Source of the DNA: an uncultured Bacteroidota bacterium
GTDB lineage: Bacteria; Bacteroidota; Bacteroidia; Chitinophagales; Chitinophagaceae
Assembly (NCBI GenBank): GCA_903851465.1
Contig: CAINOI010000047.1
Location: forward strand, 1-39,771
Length of the DNA: 39,771 nucleotides
Direction of reading: 5' to 3'
The position numbers were made by a program, and so were the translations under genes. The notes beneath the pieces are model-generated. The model did no database searches, was not told the DNA's origin, and saw nothing but the letters and a program-made list of their open reading frames with translations. Positions within the stretch are counted from its first letter, which is position 1; every line of letters begins with the position of its first letter. Shown here piece by piece: positions 9,083 through 16,624 of this stretch.

Positions 9083-9095
9083 GTTGTAATTTTGA

Positions 9096-9506
9096 TTAGT
9101 TGGTAATGGTTACCGGTTGCTCTTTCATTGCATTTGGATTGTCCTTGTATTTGGACGGACATTTCATGACAATAGCGCTACATTCAAATGCATCTCCTTG
9201 TACACGTCCTTTCAATACCAATCGTTCTGACTTTTCCATATCGGTGGGCATGGTATTACGATAAACCACAGCAATTTTACCCCCCAAGCTATCTTCTACA
9301 TTAAACTTTAATAAATTTGGATCTTTTACTGGATCGTATTGAACTGGCACTGATTTATCCATTTTTACGATCAAATTCACATATTTCCCTTCTTTTTGCT
9401 TCGCAGAAGCCACTGTTTCATAGCTACTTAAATCACCTGTATAGCTTATTAACACTACAATTGCTGCCGCAATTAAGACCAATAAAATAAGATGTGTTTT
9501 CTTCAT
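9096..9506 (-). CDS. ccmE: Cytochrome c maturation haem chaperone CcmE (CxxxY type)
   Basis: A 136-residue membrane-anchored haem chaperone with one N-terminal helix (about 5-21) and an OB-fold beta domain. It carries haem from CcmC to CcmF. The covalent haem site in E. coli CcmE is His in HxxxY. Here the matching segment is MKCPSKY, with Cys116 and Tyr120, so the residue is Cys (CxxxY). That variant is known from archaea and some sulfate reducers and may be normal in this phylum. The ATG at 9506 is the only reasonable start. A TAnnTTTG element ends four bases upstream, implying an almost leaderless mRNA. It is the first gene of the ccmE-ccmF run. Confidence 0.93.
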   Translation of the reverse strand: MKKTHLILLVLIAAAIVVLISYTGDLSSYETVASAKQKEGKYVNLIVKMDKSVPVQYDPVKDPNLLKFNVEDSLGGKIAVVYRNTMPTDMEKSERLVLKGRVQGDAFECSAIVMKCPSKYKDNPNAMKEQPVTITN

Positions 9507-9510
9507 ACCG

Positions 9511-9543
9511 CAAAGTTAACCAAATGGCCTTAAATTGCATCAA
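9511..9543 (-). promoter_or_regulatory. Putative ccmE promoter (TTG-N22-TAACTTTG)
   Basis: On the minus strand, TTG (9543-9541) is followed after 22 bases by TAACTTTG (9518-9511), a perfect match to the Bacteroidota -7 element TAnnTTTG. The ccmE ATG begins only four bases later, so the transcript would start at or next to the start codon. Confidence 0.45.
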
Positions 9544-9570
9544 ATTTTACGCATCTCATAAACTTCAATT

Positions 9571-10125
9571 ATGCGCCTTTTTGACTATATCATTGTTTGC
9601 AAAAGTCCCGATTTTAAGAACGTAGACAGAATCAGCCAATTGATGCTTTTCATTACCCTTATGGCGTTATCCTATTCGCTATATGCAGGATTATATCCTA
9701 GTCCAGCTTTATTAATTGCTATTATGACTTCGGTGGCAAGTTGGTGGATTTTTTGTGTCTACCAAAAGATAAAAGGAGGTACCCCTTATTACCGTTTAGG
9801 CTTAGTATTTGCTTCTTGGGGATGGTTTTTACTACCCAATGCTTTACTAATAGCAGGTGTTTATTTAATTGCAGCCTTGTTTGAGCGTCAAGTGAAATTC
9901 CCTTACGAATTAGCAGTTGACCCTGCAGGCGTTTTGGTGAATACTTTTCCTAAAAAGTTGTACCCATGGGCCGAAATCAACAATATGCTGATTAAAGACG
10001 ATTATATTACAATCGATTTCAAGAACAACAAATTGATCCAAAAACAGATCAATGAACCAGTAACTGAAGCAATTAAAAACGAATTCAATGCTTTTTGCGC
10101 GGAGCATCTAGCTAAAAACAACTAA
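9571..10125 (+). CDS. Membrane protein with C-terminal PH-like domain
   Basis: A 184-residue protein of unknown function. Hydrophobic segments lie at about 23-42, 45-64 and 79-105. The soluble tail (about 112-184) has the pattern of bacterial PH-like (YcxB/bPH) domains: short strands around DPAGVLVNTF, LYPWAEINNMLIKDDYITIDF, then a terminal helix. The YPWxEI segment matches those domains well by eye. The gene ends 2 bp before the radical SAM gene and is the first of six closely spaced plus-strand genes, so it probably works with or is regulated with that enzyme. It is divergent from ccmE with 64 bp between starts. Confidence 0.7.
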   Translation: MRLFDYIIVCKSPDFKNVDRISQLMLFITLMALSYSLYAGLYPSPALLIAIMTSVASWWIFCVYQKIKGGTPYYRLGLVFASWGWFLLPNALLIAGVYLIAALFERQVKFPYELAVDPAGVLVNTFPKKLYPWAEINNMLIKDDYITIDFKNNKLIQKQINEPVTEAIKNEFNAFCAEHLAKNN

Positions 10126-10127
10126 TT

Positions 10128-11429
10128 ATGGCATTAACCGAGTCTCCTTATTTATTGTATTCAGACGGCGAAGGCAACATCTTTGAAGATGAGACCTTGT
10201 ATGTGGTTGGCAGAGCTGGATGGGACGCCTATCCTATTCCAGAGGAAGACTGGATCCCTTTACCAGAAGGTGGAAGCTTGTATGAATTACCCGGCAGAAG
10301 AGGGATTGGCATTGATGTGGATAGTGGTGAAATGCGTTTATGTGAAAAAGGCTGGGCAGTTGCTGCTTTCATCCCTCCTGCGCATACTGGATTGTATATT
10401 GCGGCTTATGAGTCTTTACCAGAAGCCCCATTGTTACCTTTATTTTGTTATACCGCTGTGGGTTGGTTAGATGGTGTAAACTATGTACCAGCTGTTAGAA
10501 TTGAAGAAGATATTCGCCAAGATTGTGAAGGTTATGACCAAGAAACAATCGATTATGGTGCTGCACATTTATTAAAAACTTATGGCGAGAATAGATTGGT
10601 GCAACACCTGATGCAAAACTGTTGTATGACCTATCATTGTCCTGCAGCTAGAAATTTTGCCATGGGAAGATGGGAATGCCCCATCCCTATTTCTCCAGCA
10701 TGTAATGCCAATTGCATTGGCTGTATTTCGTTCCAACCAATAGAAGAAGAAATTGTTTCTAACCAAGAACGATTATCGTTTAAACCTACTGCAGCCGAAG
10801 TGGTAGAATATACAGTGCCTCATTTAATGTCTGCCCCTTTCCCAATTGTTAGTTTTGGACAAGGTTGTGAGGGTGAACCATTGCTAATGTGGGAGACCAT
10901 CAAAGAAGCAATCATTGAAATCAGAAAACATACAGACAAAGGCAGTATCAATATTAATTCAAATGGCTCTAATCCTAAAGCTGTTGCTGCATTGGCCGAA
11001 GTTGGATTGGATAGTTTGAGGGTCAGTACCAATTCTGCCAGACCTGAAATTTACAATGCCTACTACCGACCAAATAATTACACTTTTCAAGACATTGTTG
11101 AAAGTTTAAAAGTGATGTCTGCTGCAGGTAAATGGACCAGCATTAATTATTTTGTTTTCCCTGGTATGACAGATACAGTTGCTGAATATGAAGCGCTTAG
11201 ACAATTGATCAAAGACACTGGATTAAAAATGATTCAATGGCGTAATTTCAATATCGATCCAGATTGGTATCTAGGTAAAATTGGTGTAACAGAACCAGGA
11301 GAAATTATGGGCGTTAAACAAATGATGGAATTAATTAGAGAAGAATTTCCTGATTTAAAATTTGGTTATTTTAATCCTCCTATTGAACGTATTAAAGGAG
11401 ATTATACAACTGAATTTGCACATCATTAA
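10128..11429 (+). CDS. Radical SAM protein of unknown function
   Basis: A 433-residue enzyme with a central radical SAM domain. The Cx3CxxC cluster motif is CNANCIGC, with Cys192, Cys196 and Cys199 binding the 4Fe-4S cluster that cleaves S-adenosylmethionine. It is followed by a GGE-like segment (FGQGCEGEPL) and NINSNGS, typical of the TIM-barrel SAM-binding strands. A 160-residue N-terminal region without a family I can name precedes it. Between them are further cysteines, Cys165, Cys166, Cys171 and Cys184 (CCMTYHCPAARNF), which could bind an extra cluster. No peptide substrate gene or SPASM tail is visible. It sits 2 bp after the PH-like membrane gene and 12 bp before an EamA transporter. 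Confidence 0.85.
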   Translation: MALTESPYLLYSDGEGNIFEDETLYVVGRAGWDAYPIPEEDWIPLPEGGSLYELPGRRGIGIDVDSGEMRLCEKGWAVAAFIPPAHTGLYIAAYESLPEAPLLPLFCYTAVGWLDGVNYVPAVRIEEDIRQDCEGYDQETIDYGAAHLLKTYGENRLVQHLMQNCCMTYHCPAARNFAMGRWECPIPISPACNANCIGCISFQPIEEEIVSNQERLSFKPTAAEVVEYTVPHLMSAPFPIVSFGQGCEGEPLLMWETIKEAIIEIRKHTDKGSININSNGSNPKAVAALAEVGLDSLRVSTNSARPEIYNAYYRPNNYTFQDIVESLKVMSAAGKWTSINYFVFPGMTDTVAEYEALRQLIKDTGLKMIQWRNFNIDPDWYLGKIGVTEPGEIMGVKQMMELIREEFPDLKFGYFNPPIERIKGDYTTEFAHH

Positions 11430-11441
11430 TGTAAGGCAATT

Positions 11442-12362
11442 TTGAAAAGACAATATAATAAACAAGTTCAAATTGGCACCCTATTGGCCATCATGGCATG
11501 CGTCATTTGGTCTGGTAATTTTATTGCCTCTAGATATGCTTATCAATTAGCTGGTCCAATAAGTCTTGCATTTTTTAGATGGACCATCGCTACATTAACC
11601 ATGCTGCCCTTTGCGCTCAAGAATTTTAAAAAAGAAAAGCAATTGTTCAAAGACAATTTTAGTTACTTTTTTTGGATGGCTTTGGTGGGCGTAGCAGTGT
11701 ACAATACCATGATCTATCAAGCAGGTCATTCAACGACTGCCATTAATATGGCATTGTTTGGATCCATCATACATCCCATTGTGGCCACCTTATTAGCGGC
11801 ATGGGTAGTACAAGAAAAATTACATTGGAAAAGCATAGCGAGTATTGGCATAGGTGTTATTGGTATCATGGTACTCTTAAGCAAAGGCGATATCCAAACC
11901 TTATTACATTTTAAGTTTTCGACAGGAGATTTGTGGATGATTGGAGCAGGATGTTGTTTTGGTACTTACAATGTTTTTGTTCGTAAAAAACCAATCGGAG
12001 TCTCTAATAATAGTTTCCTGCTTGTGCTCTTTGCATTGGGCACCATTATGCTTTTTCCTTTTGCAGTGTATGAAATGAATTATATACAACCGGTGCATTT
12101 TACTAAAGAATTGTTGATTGTCGTTTTATACATTGGTATTGGTAATTCTACCATTGCCTATTTATTATGGAATATGGCCATTCACAGACTTGGGGCTGCA
12201 AAGACTGCTTTATTTGGTACATTAATTCCTTTTCTAAGTTCTATCGAAGCATTGTTTATTTTAAATGAACAGTTTACCATTTTTCAAATAATTAGTGGTG
12301 TGATTATTATTTCTGGAATTGTCATTAATACTTGGCCCTCAAAAATGAAGCATGGAAATTAG
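11442..12362 (+). CDS. EamA/DMT-superfamily transporter
   Basis: A 306-residue protein of the drug/metabolite transporter superfamily with two tandem five-helix EamA repeats, about 12-146 and 163-300. Typical signatures are CVIWSGNFIASRYA in the first helix, FFRWTIATLTMLPFA, and LIPFLSSIEALFILNE in the second repeat. Substrate cannot be told; family members export amino acids, nucleosides or other small metabolites. The start is a TTG at 11442, since the next ATG lies inside helix 1 and no upstream ATG is in frame. It lies 12 bp after the radical SAM gene, and its end overlaps the TSUP gene by 11 bp. Confidence 0.9.
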   Translation: MKRQYNKQVQIGTLLAIMACVIWSGNFIASRYAYQLAGPISLAFFRWTIATLTMLPFALKNFKKEKQLFKDNFSYFFWMALVGVAVYNTMIYQAGHSTTAINMALFGSIIHPIVATLLAAWVVQEKLHWKSIASIGIGVIGIMVLLSKGDIQTLLHFKFSTGDLWMIGAGCCFGTYNVFVRKKPIGVSNNSFLLVLFALGTIMLFPFAVYEMNYIQPVHFTKELLIVVLYIGIGNSTIAYLLWNMAIHRLGAAKTALFGTLIPFLSSIEALFILNEQFTIFQIISGVIIISGIVINTWPSKMKHGN

Positions 12363-13116
12363 CACTATTCTTTTTTTATGCTTGATTGCATTTTTAGCAG
12401 GCTATGTGGATGCGGTAGTGGGCGGTGGTGGATTGATACAAGTTCCAGCAGGACTAATTCTAATGCCCACTCAAGCAGTGTCGACCGTCATTGGATCATT
12501 GAAAGTGCCTTCTTTTATTGGTACTTGTTTTGCCACTTACCAATATTTACAAAGGGTTAAAATTCCTTTATTAAGGATACTTTTATTTACAAGCATTGCA
12601 TTTACTGCCGCCTTTTCTGGTTCGCTTTTATTGACAAGAATGAGTAGTCAATTTATGAAGCCAGTCATCTTTTTTGTATTACTTGCCATGGCGATTTACA
12701 CTTTTACAAAAAAAGACCTTGGACAATCGGTTCAGAAAAATCAAATAAAGTTCCCAATGCTAAAAGGCATATTCATTTGTCTTATCATTGGCTTTTATGA
12801 TGGATTCATTGGACCAGGCGCTGGAAGCTTATTTGTGCTTGCATTCATAGCTATTTTAGGTTATGATTTTTTGCATGCAAGTGCACATGCTAAAATTGTA
12901 AATCTTTCTACCAATCTTGGTTCCTTGATTTTATTCATAGGCAAAGGCGTCATACTTTGGCCTGTAGCCATCCCTATGTCCATTTGTAATGCCACAGGTG
13001 GCTATTTTGGTTCAAGAATGGCTTTAAAGAAGGGCAATCAATTTATTCGTAAAATTTTCTTAATTGTGATCGTAGCCACCTTGTTAAGATTGGGTTATGA
13101 TATTTTTTTGCGTTAA
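12352..13116 (+). CDS. TSUP (TauE/SafE) family membrane permease
   Basis: A 254-residue membrane protein with about eight hydrophobic helices. The first-repeat signature is GYVDAVVGGGGLIQVP near the N-terminus, and the second-repeat counterpart GFYDGFIGPGAGSLFV lies near residue 148. Families of this type move sulfur-containing or organic anions such as sulfite, sulfonates or thiosulfate; the substrate here is unknown. It overlaps the EamA gene by 11 bp and precedes the TonB-like gene by 9 bp, so translation is probably coupled. Confidence 0.92.
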   Translation: MEISTILFLCLIAFLAGYVDAVVGGGGLIQVPAGLILMPTQAVSTVIGSLKVPSFIGTCFATYQYLQRVKIPLLRILLFTSIAFTAAFSGSLLLTRMSSQFMKPVIFFVLLAMAIYTFTKKDLGQSVQKNQIKFPMLKGIFICLIIGFYDGFIGPGAGSLFVLAFIAILGYDFLHASAHAKIVNLSTNLGSLILFIGKGVILWPVAIPMSICNATGGYFGSRMALKKGNQFIRKIFLIVIVATLLRLGYDIFLR

Positions 13117-13125
13117 TTTTAAACT

Positions 13126-13908
13126 ATGCAATTGAGTTTTGAACAAGAAAAGAATATTAAAGCAGGTGTCTATACTGGACTTATTTGTCTGTCACTTTCA
13201 ATGATCTTTTTTGTATCAAAATTTCAGGAACCTGCCCCTAAAGTCGTCCCCCCATTGCCCGAATACATGGAGGTGAATTTAGGAAATAGCAATACAGGTG
13301 CTGGGGAGATCGCTCCTAAGAGCAAAGCAGCGCCTGCACCAGAACAAGGCGCTACTGTAAAGTCCACTAAAGTTGCTTCTAGTGCTGCATCAAAAATAAA
13401 CACGACTTCCAATGATGCCACTGACGAAGCAATTCGTTCTGGCAAAGTAAAAAATACTCTAAAAAACAATCCAGTTCCTATTCCTGCTAAGCCTAAAGCT
13501 TTAATGGGGAAATATGCTGGCGGCAACGGCGCTGGTGGTAATAATCAAGACAGCTATAACAATGTGAAAGACCAAGGCATTGCTGGTGGTAAAGGAGATC
13601 AAGGGGTTGAAAATGGTTCCATCAATGGGAAAGCCTACACAGGCAGTGGCGGGCCATTTGTCACCAAAGGCGACAGAAGGGTTACAAAGACTTATTCATT
13701 TAATGGAGATGTGCCTCCTGCAACCATCTATGCAGAGATCGAAGTGAATCCGAATGGTGTAGGAAGGTTTATTCAAATTTCAAGAGGCTCCTCTTCCAAT
13801 GACTCAAAATACAAAAGAGCCATTGTAGATTATTTGACAAAAATTAGTTTCAATTCGGCTGACCATAGTTCTACTGTGACGGTGAAATTCAAATTCGATC
13901 TACAATAA
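13126..13908 (+). CDS. TonB-like energy transducer protein
   Basis: A 260-residue protein with a short cytoplasmic start, one membrane helix (about 15-30), a Pro-rich stretch (PAPKVVPPLPEYMEV) and an Ala/Lys/Gly-rich periplasmic spacer to about residue 180. The C-terminal 75 residues have the beta-strand pattern of a TonB carboxyl domain, with AEIEVNPNGVGRFIQIS as the clearest match. TonB proteins couple the proton-motive force, through ExbB/ExbD, to outer-membrane receptors. In related genomes a gene like this commonly sits before folC after exbB and exbD. Here TSUP and EamA genes take that place and no exbBD is present. It lies 14 bp before folC. Confidence 0.7.
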   Translation: MQLSFEQEKNIKAGVYTGLICLSLSMIFFVSKFQEPAPKVVPPLPEYMEVNLGNSNTGAGEIAPKSKAAPAPEQGATVKSTKVASSAASKINTTSNDATDEAIRSGKVKNTLKNNPVPIPAKPKALMGKYAGGNGAGGNNQDSYNNVKDQGIAGGKGDQGVENGSINGKAYTGSGGPFVTKGDRRVTKTYSFNGDVPPATIYAEIEVNPNGVGRFIQISRGSSSNDSKYKRAIVDYLTKISFNSADHSSTVTVKFKFDLQ

Positions 13909-13922
13909 GCTATCCAATTAGT

Positions 13923-15245
13923 ATGCGGTATCAAGAAACGATTGACTATTTATACACTAGACTCCCCATGTTTAGTCGAATTGGCGCTGCTGCAATCAAA
14001 CCAAATTTAGACAACACCCTTGCTATTTGTACATTTCTAGGACACCCTGAAAAAAAAATCAAGACCATTCATATTGCAGGCACCAATGGCAAAGGCTCTA
14101 CCAGCCATATGCTTGCAGCTATCTTTCAAGAAGCTGGCTATAAAACTGGATTATACACTTCTCCTCATTTATATGATTTTAGAGAACGCATTAAAGTCAA
14201 TGGACAGATGTGTAGTCAAGATTTTGTCATTGACTTTACCAATAAAATAAAACCTTGCATTGAAAAAATCGAACCCTCTTTCTTTGAAATTACAGTGGGC
14301 ATGGCTTTCGAATATTTTGTACAAGAAAAAGTAGATATCGCCATCATTGAAACAGGTTTAGGTGGCCGACTAGACAGCACGAATGTGATTACCCCAGAAC
14401 TGTCTATCATTACCAATATTGGATACGACCATATGGCTTTACTTGGAAATACTTTAGAAGCCATTGCATCTGAGAAAGCCGGGATCATTAAAAAAGAGGT
14501 TCCCATTGTCATTGGTGTTTCGGATGCTGCTACAAAAAAAGTTTTCGAGGACAAAGCCAACAAAGAAAATGCCCCAATTTATTTTGCAGATGATTTCATT
14601 GAATTTAAAAGTTTTCAAAACAACTGGGAAAATGCTTTATTTGAATTCAATCAACCCCTAATACATTTATTAGACGCACCACTTTTTCCAAAAAACTTTA
14701 CCATCGCATGCGACCTACCGGCAAAATACCAAGCTAAAAATTTAAAAGCGGCATTGGTGGCTACGCAATTACTCTCCACCATGGGCTGGAAGCTTTCGGC
14801 GAGTAAAGTGATGAAAGCATTGTCTCAGATTAAAAAAAACAATGGCTTAATGGGCAGATGGGAATGTATTCAAGCTAGTCCAAGAGTGATATTAGATGTG
14901 GCACATAACGAACATGGTATACATGCTTTATTAGAACAATTGGCTTCCTTGCATTATCAACAATTACATATTATCACAGGGATGGTAAAGGACAAAGATG
15001 TGCAAGCCGTGCTTGAATTACTTCCTAAAAATGCATTGTATTATTTCACACAATCACATATTCCAAGGGCGTTGCCAGTAAATGAGTTAGCAGCGCAAGC
15101 AAATGCAATTGGTTTGAATGGAACTAGTTTTGAAGATGTCAATATCGCTTTAGATGTTGCCATAAAAAATGCCAACCAGCAAGATTTAATTCTTGTGATT
15201 GGCAGTATATTTTTAGTCGCTGAAGTAGACAGAACTCATTTTTAA
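13923..15245 (+). CDS. folC: Folylpolyglutamate synthase / dihydrofolate synthase
   Basis: A 440-residue Mur-ligase family enzyme that adds glutamate to dihydropteroate and to folates, using ATP. The P-loop GTNGKGST is at 53-60, and the family signature ETGLGGRLDSTN at 143-154. DVAHNEHG near residue 324 matches the C-terminal Mur-ligase motif. Length is normal for bacterial FolC. It is the last gene of the plus-strand run that begins at 9571. Its stop is 5 bp from the stop of the convergent DinB gene, with no terminator hairpin between them. Confidence 0.96.
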   Translation: MRYQETIDYLYTRLPMFSRIGAAAIKPNLDNTLAICTFLGHPEKKIKTIHIAGTNGKGSTSHMLAAIFQEAGYKTGLYTSPHLYDFRERIKVNGQMCSQDFVIDFTNKIKPCIEKIEPSFFEITVGMAFEYFVQEKVDIAIIETGLGGRLDSTNVITPELSIITNIGYDHMALLGNTLEAIASEKAGIIKKEVPIVIGVSDAATKKVFEDKANKENAPIYFADDFIEFKSFQNNWENALFEFNQPLIHLLDAPLFPKNFTIACDLPAKYQAKNLKAALVATQLLSTMGWKLSASKVMKALSQIKKNNGLMGRWECIQASPRVILDVAHNEHGIHALLEQLASLHYQQLHIITGMVKDKDVQAVLELLPKNALYYFTQSHIPRALPVNELAAQANAIGLNGTSFEDVNIALDVAIKNANQQDLILVIGSIFLVAEVDRTHF

Positions 15246-15250
15246 TAAGC

Positions 15251-15778
15251 TTACCATCCTTTATTGGCTCTTAAAGTAGTGATATGTGCTACATGATGTT
15301 GACCATGCCATGCATAGATGGCAAATAAATCCCATAAACTTACTTCGGCATTTCTTCCAGGATGAAATATTTTTCTTTGCCATTGCTCCTCTGTTAAACT
15401 TGCTAATAAATTAGCCCATCTTTCATGCAATGCATGCAATAAGGTCATAGAATAATTAATGGGTGTATCCAAAGCGTCTGCCATTGATACCCATTTATTT
15501 TCATCATAAGCTTGTATCGTAGGTACTTCTTCTGTCAGTCCAAATTTGAATCTTGCAAAGGCATTCATATGACTGTCTGCAATATGATGCACTAGCTGAT
15601 GTACTGTCCAACCGCCATCTCTATAGGGCGTGTCTAAATGTACTTTATCCAAATTCAATACGGCCATTTCTACATCTTTTGGCAAATGTCTAATCGCATT
15701 GATCCACTCCTTTTTTGTCGCTTCTGAATAAGGCTTCATTTCATACTTTCCAATAGGATACTTAGGGTCTGTTGTCAT
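15251..15778 (-). CDS. DinB/YfiT-family putative metal-dependent hydrolase
   Basis: A 175-residue four-helix-bundle protein of the DinB/YfiT superfamily. The likely metal-binding triad is His64 or His65 (QLVHHIADSH) together with His161 and His165 (WHGQHHVAHI), in the spacing seen in Bacillus YfiT. Relatives transfer thiols such as bacillithiol or act as hydrolases, so substrate prediction is unsafe. The N-terminus DPKYPIGKYEMKPY is typical of the YfiT subgroup. It lies 10 bp after the ABC ATPase gene on the same strand and is probably in the same transcript. Confidence 0.9.
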   Translation of the reverse strand: MTTDPKYPIGKYEMKPYSEATKKEWINAIRHLPKDVEMAVLNLDKVHLDTPYRDGGWTVHQLVHHIADSHMNAFARFKFGLTEEVPTIQAYDENKWVSMADALDTPINYSMTLLHALHERWANLLASLTEEQWQRKIFHPGRNAEVSLWDLFAIYAWHGQHHVAHITTLRANKGW

Positions 15779-15788
15779 AATTTTATAT

Positions 15789-16550
15789 TTAAGCTTCTCT
15801 TAATTGTTTGCCGGTCATATGGATAAAAACATCTTCCAAATTGGCTTTCTTCACTTCTTTTACTTTTTCAAATCCACTTTCTACCAACTCATCAATCAGT
15901 TGATTCGGGGAATTGATGCCTATGATTTTTCCACTATCAATAATGGCAACCCTATCACATAACACTTCTGCTTCATCCATATAATGTGTTGTGATGATAA
16001 CAGTCGTTCCGTTGTTTCTTATTTCTTGAATCAGATCCCAAAGATTCCGTCTTGCTTGAGGATCCAAACCTGTGGTAGGTTCATCTAAGAAAATAATTTT
16101 TGGACGATTGATTAAAGTGGTTGCAATTGAAAATCTTTGCTTCTGTCCCCCACTCAATTCTTTAAACTTGGATGTAGCTTTGTCCACTAAATCTACTTTA
16201 GCCAAAAGTGCCATAGGATCCATCTCCATTTGATACAATCCAACAAACAAATGTATCAATTCAGTTAAATTCAAATTAGGGTAAAATCCTGCCGTCTGCA
16301 ATTGTACGCCAATGATTTTCTTAATGGCCTCTGGATTCGTGTCTAAGTTCATTCCATCTACAATCACCGTTCCTCCAGACTTTTGTCTCAAGGTTTCAAT
16401 AATTTCTAAAGTGGTAGATTTTCCCGCACCATTTGGGCCTAATAAACCAAATATCTCTCCTTTATAGACCTCAAAACTAATGCCTTTAACTGCTTCAAAG
16501 TCGCCGTAGGACTTCGTTAAATCCTTCACTTGAATGATGGGTTCTTTCAT
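15789..16550 (-). CDS. ABC transporter ATP-binding protein (ABC-2 type)
   Basis: A 253-residue ATPase from the ATG at 16550 (MKEPIIQVKDLTKSYG). A TTG at 16580 would add ten residues with no family support. Visible motifs are Walker A GPNGAGKST (38-46), the signature LSGGQKQR, Walker B IIFLDEPTTGLD and the switch histidine in TTHYMDEAE. The C-terminus (ANLEDVFIHMTGKQLREA) is typical of subunits that drive ABC-2 exporters of drugs or polysaccharides. No permease gene is next to it: downstream is the DinB gene, upstream the divergent purK. Its membrane partner must be encoded elsewhere. Confidence 0.94.
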   Translation of the reverse strand: MKEPIIQVKDLTKSYGDFEAVKGISFEVYKGEIFGLLGPNGAGKSTTLEIIETLRQKSGGTVIVDGMNLDTNPEAIKKIIGVQLQTAGFYPNLNLTELIHLFVGLYQMEMDPMALLAKVDLVDKATSKFKELSGGQKQRFSIATTLINRPKIIFLDEPTTGLDPQARRNLWDLIQEIRNNGTTVIITTHYMDEAEVLCDRVAIIDSGKIIGINSPNQLIDELVESGFEKVKEVKKANLEDVFIHMTGKQLREA

Positions 16551-16573
16551 GAATTTTTGTATTAAATCGTTCT

Positions 16574-16605
16574 TTAGCAAAAATAACCTAACTAACTTAT
16601 ATTTG
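16574..16605 (+). promoter_or_regulatory. Putative purK promoter
   Basis: TATATTTG (16598-16605) is a perfect TAnnTTTG -7 element 19 bp before the purK ATG. An imperfect -33 sequence, TTAG, lies 20 bp upstream of it. Confidence 0.45.
16578..16585 (-). promoter_or_regulatory. Putative -7 element for ABC ATPase gene
   Basis: TATTTTTG on the minus strand matches TAnnTTTG 28 bp before the ATG at 16550. The nearest TTG is 26 bases upstream, longer than usual, so the -33 part is unsupported. It lies back to back with the purK promoter. Confidence 0.3.
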
Positions 16606-16624
16606 CCCTATCAAAATTAGTTAT

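Noticed and set aside
14216-14563. Minus-strand ORF of 115 codons inside folC
   Set aside because: It is antisense to the conserved FolC ETGLGGRLDSTN region; a shadow of that gene.
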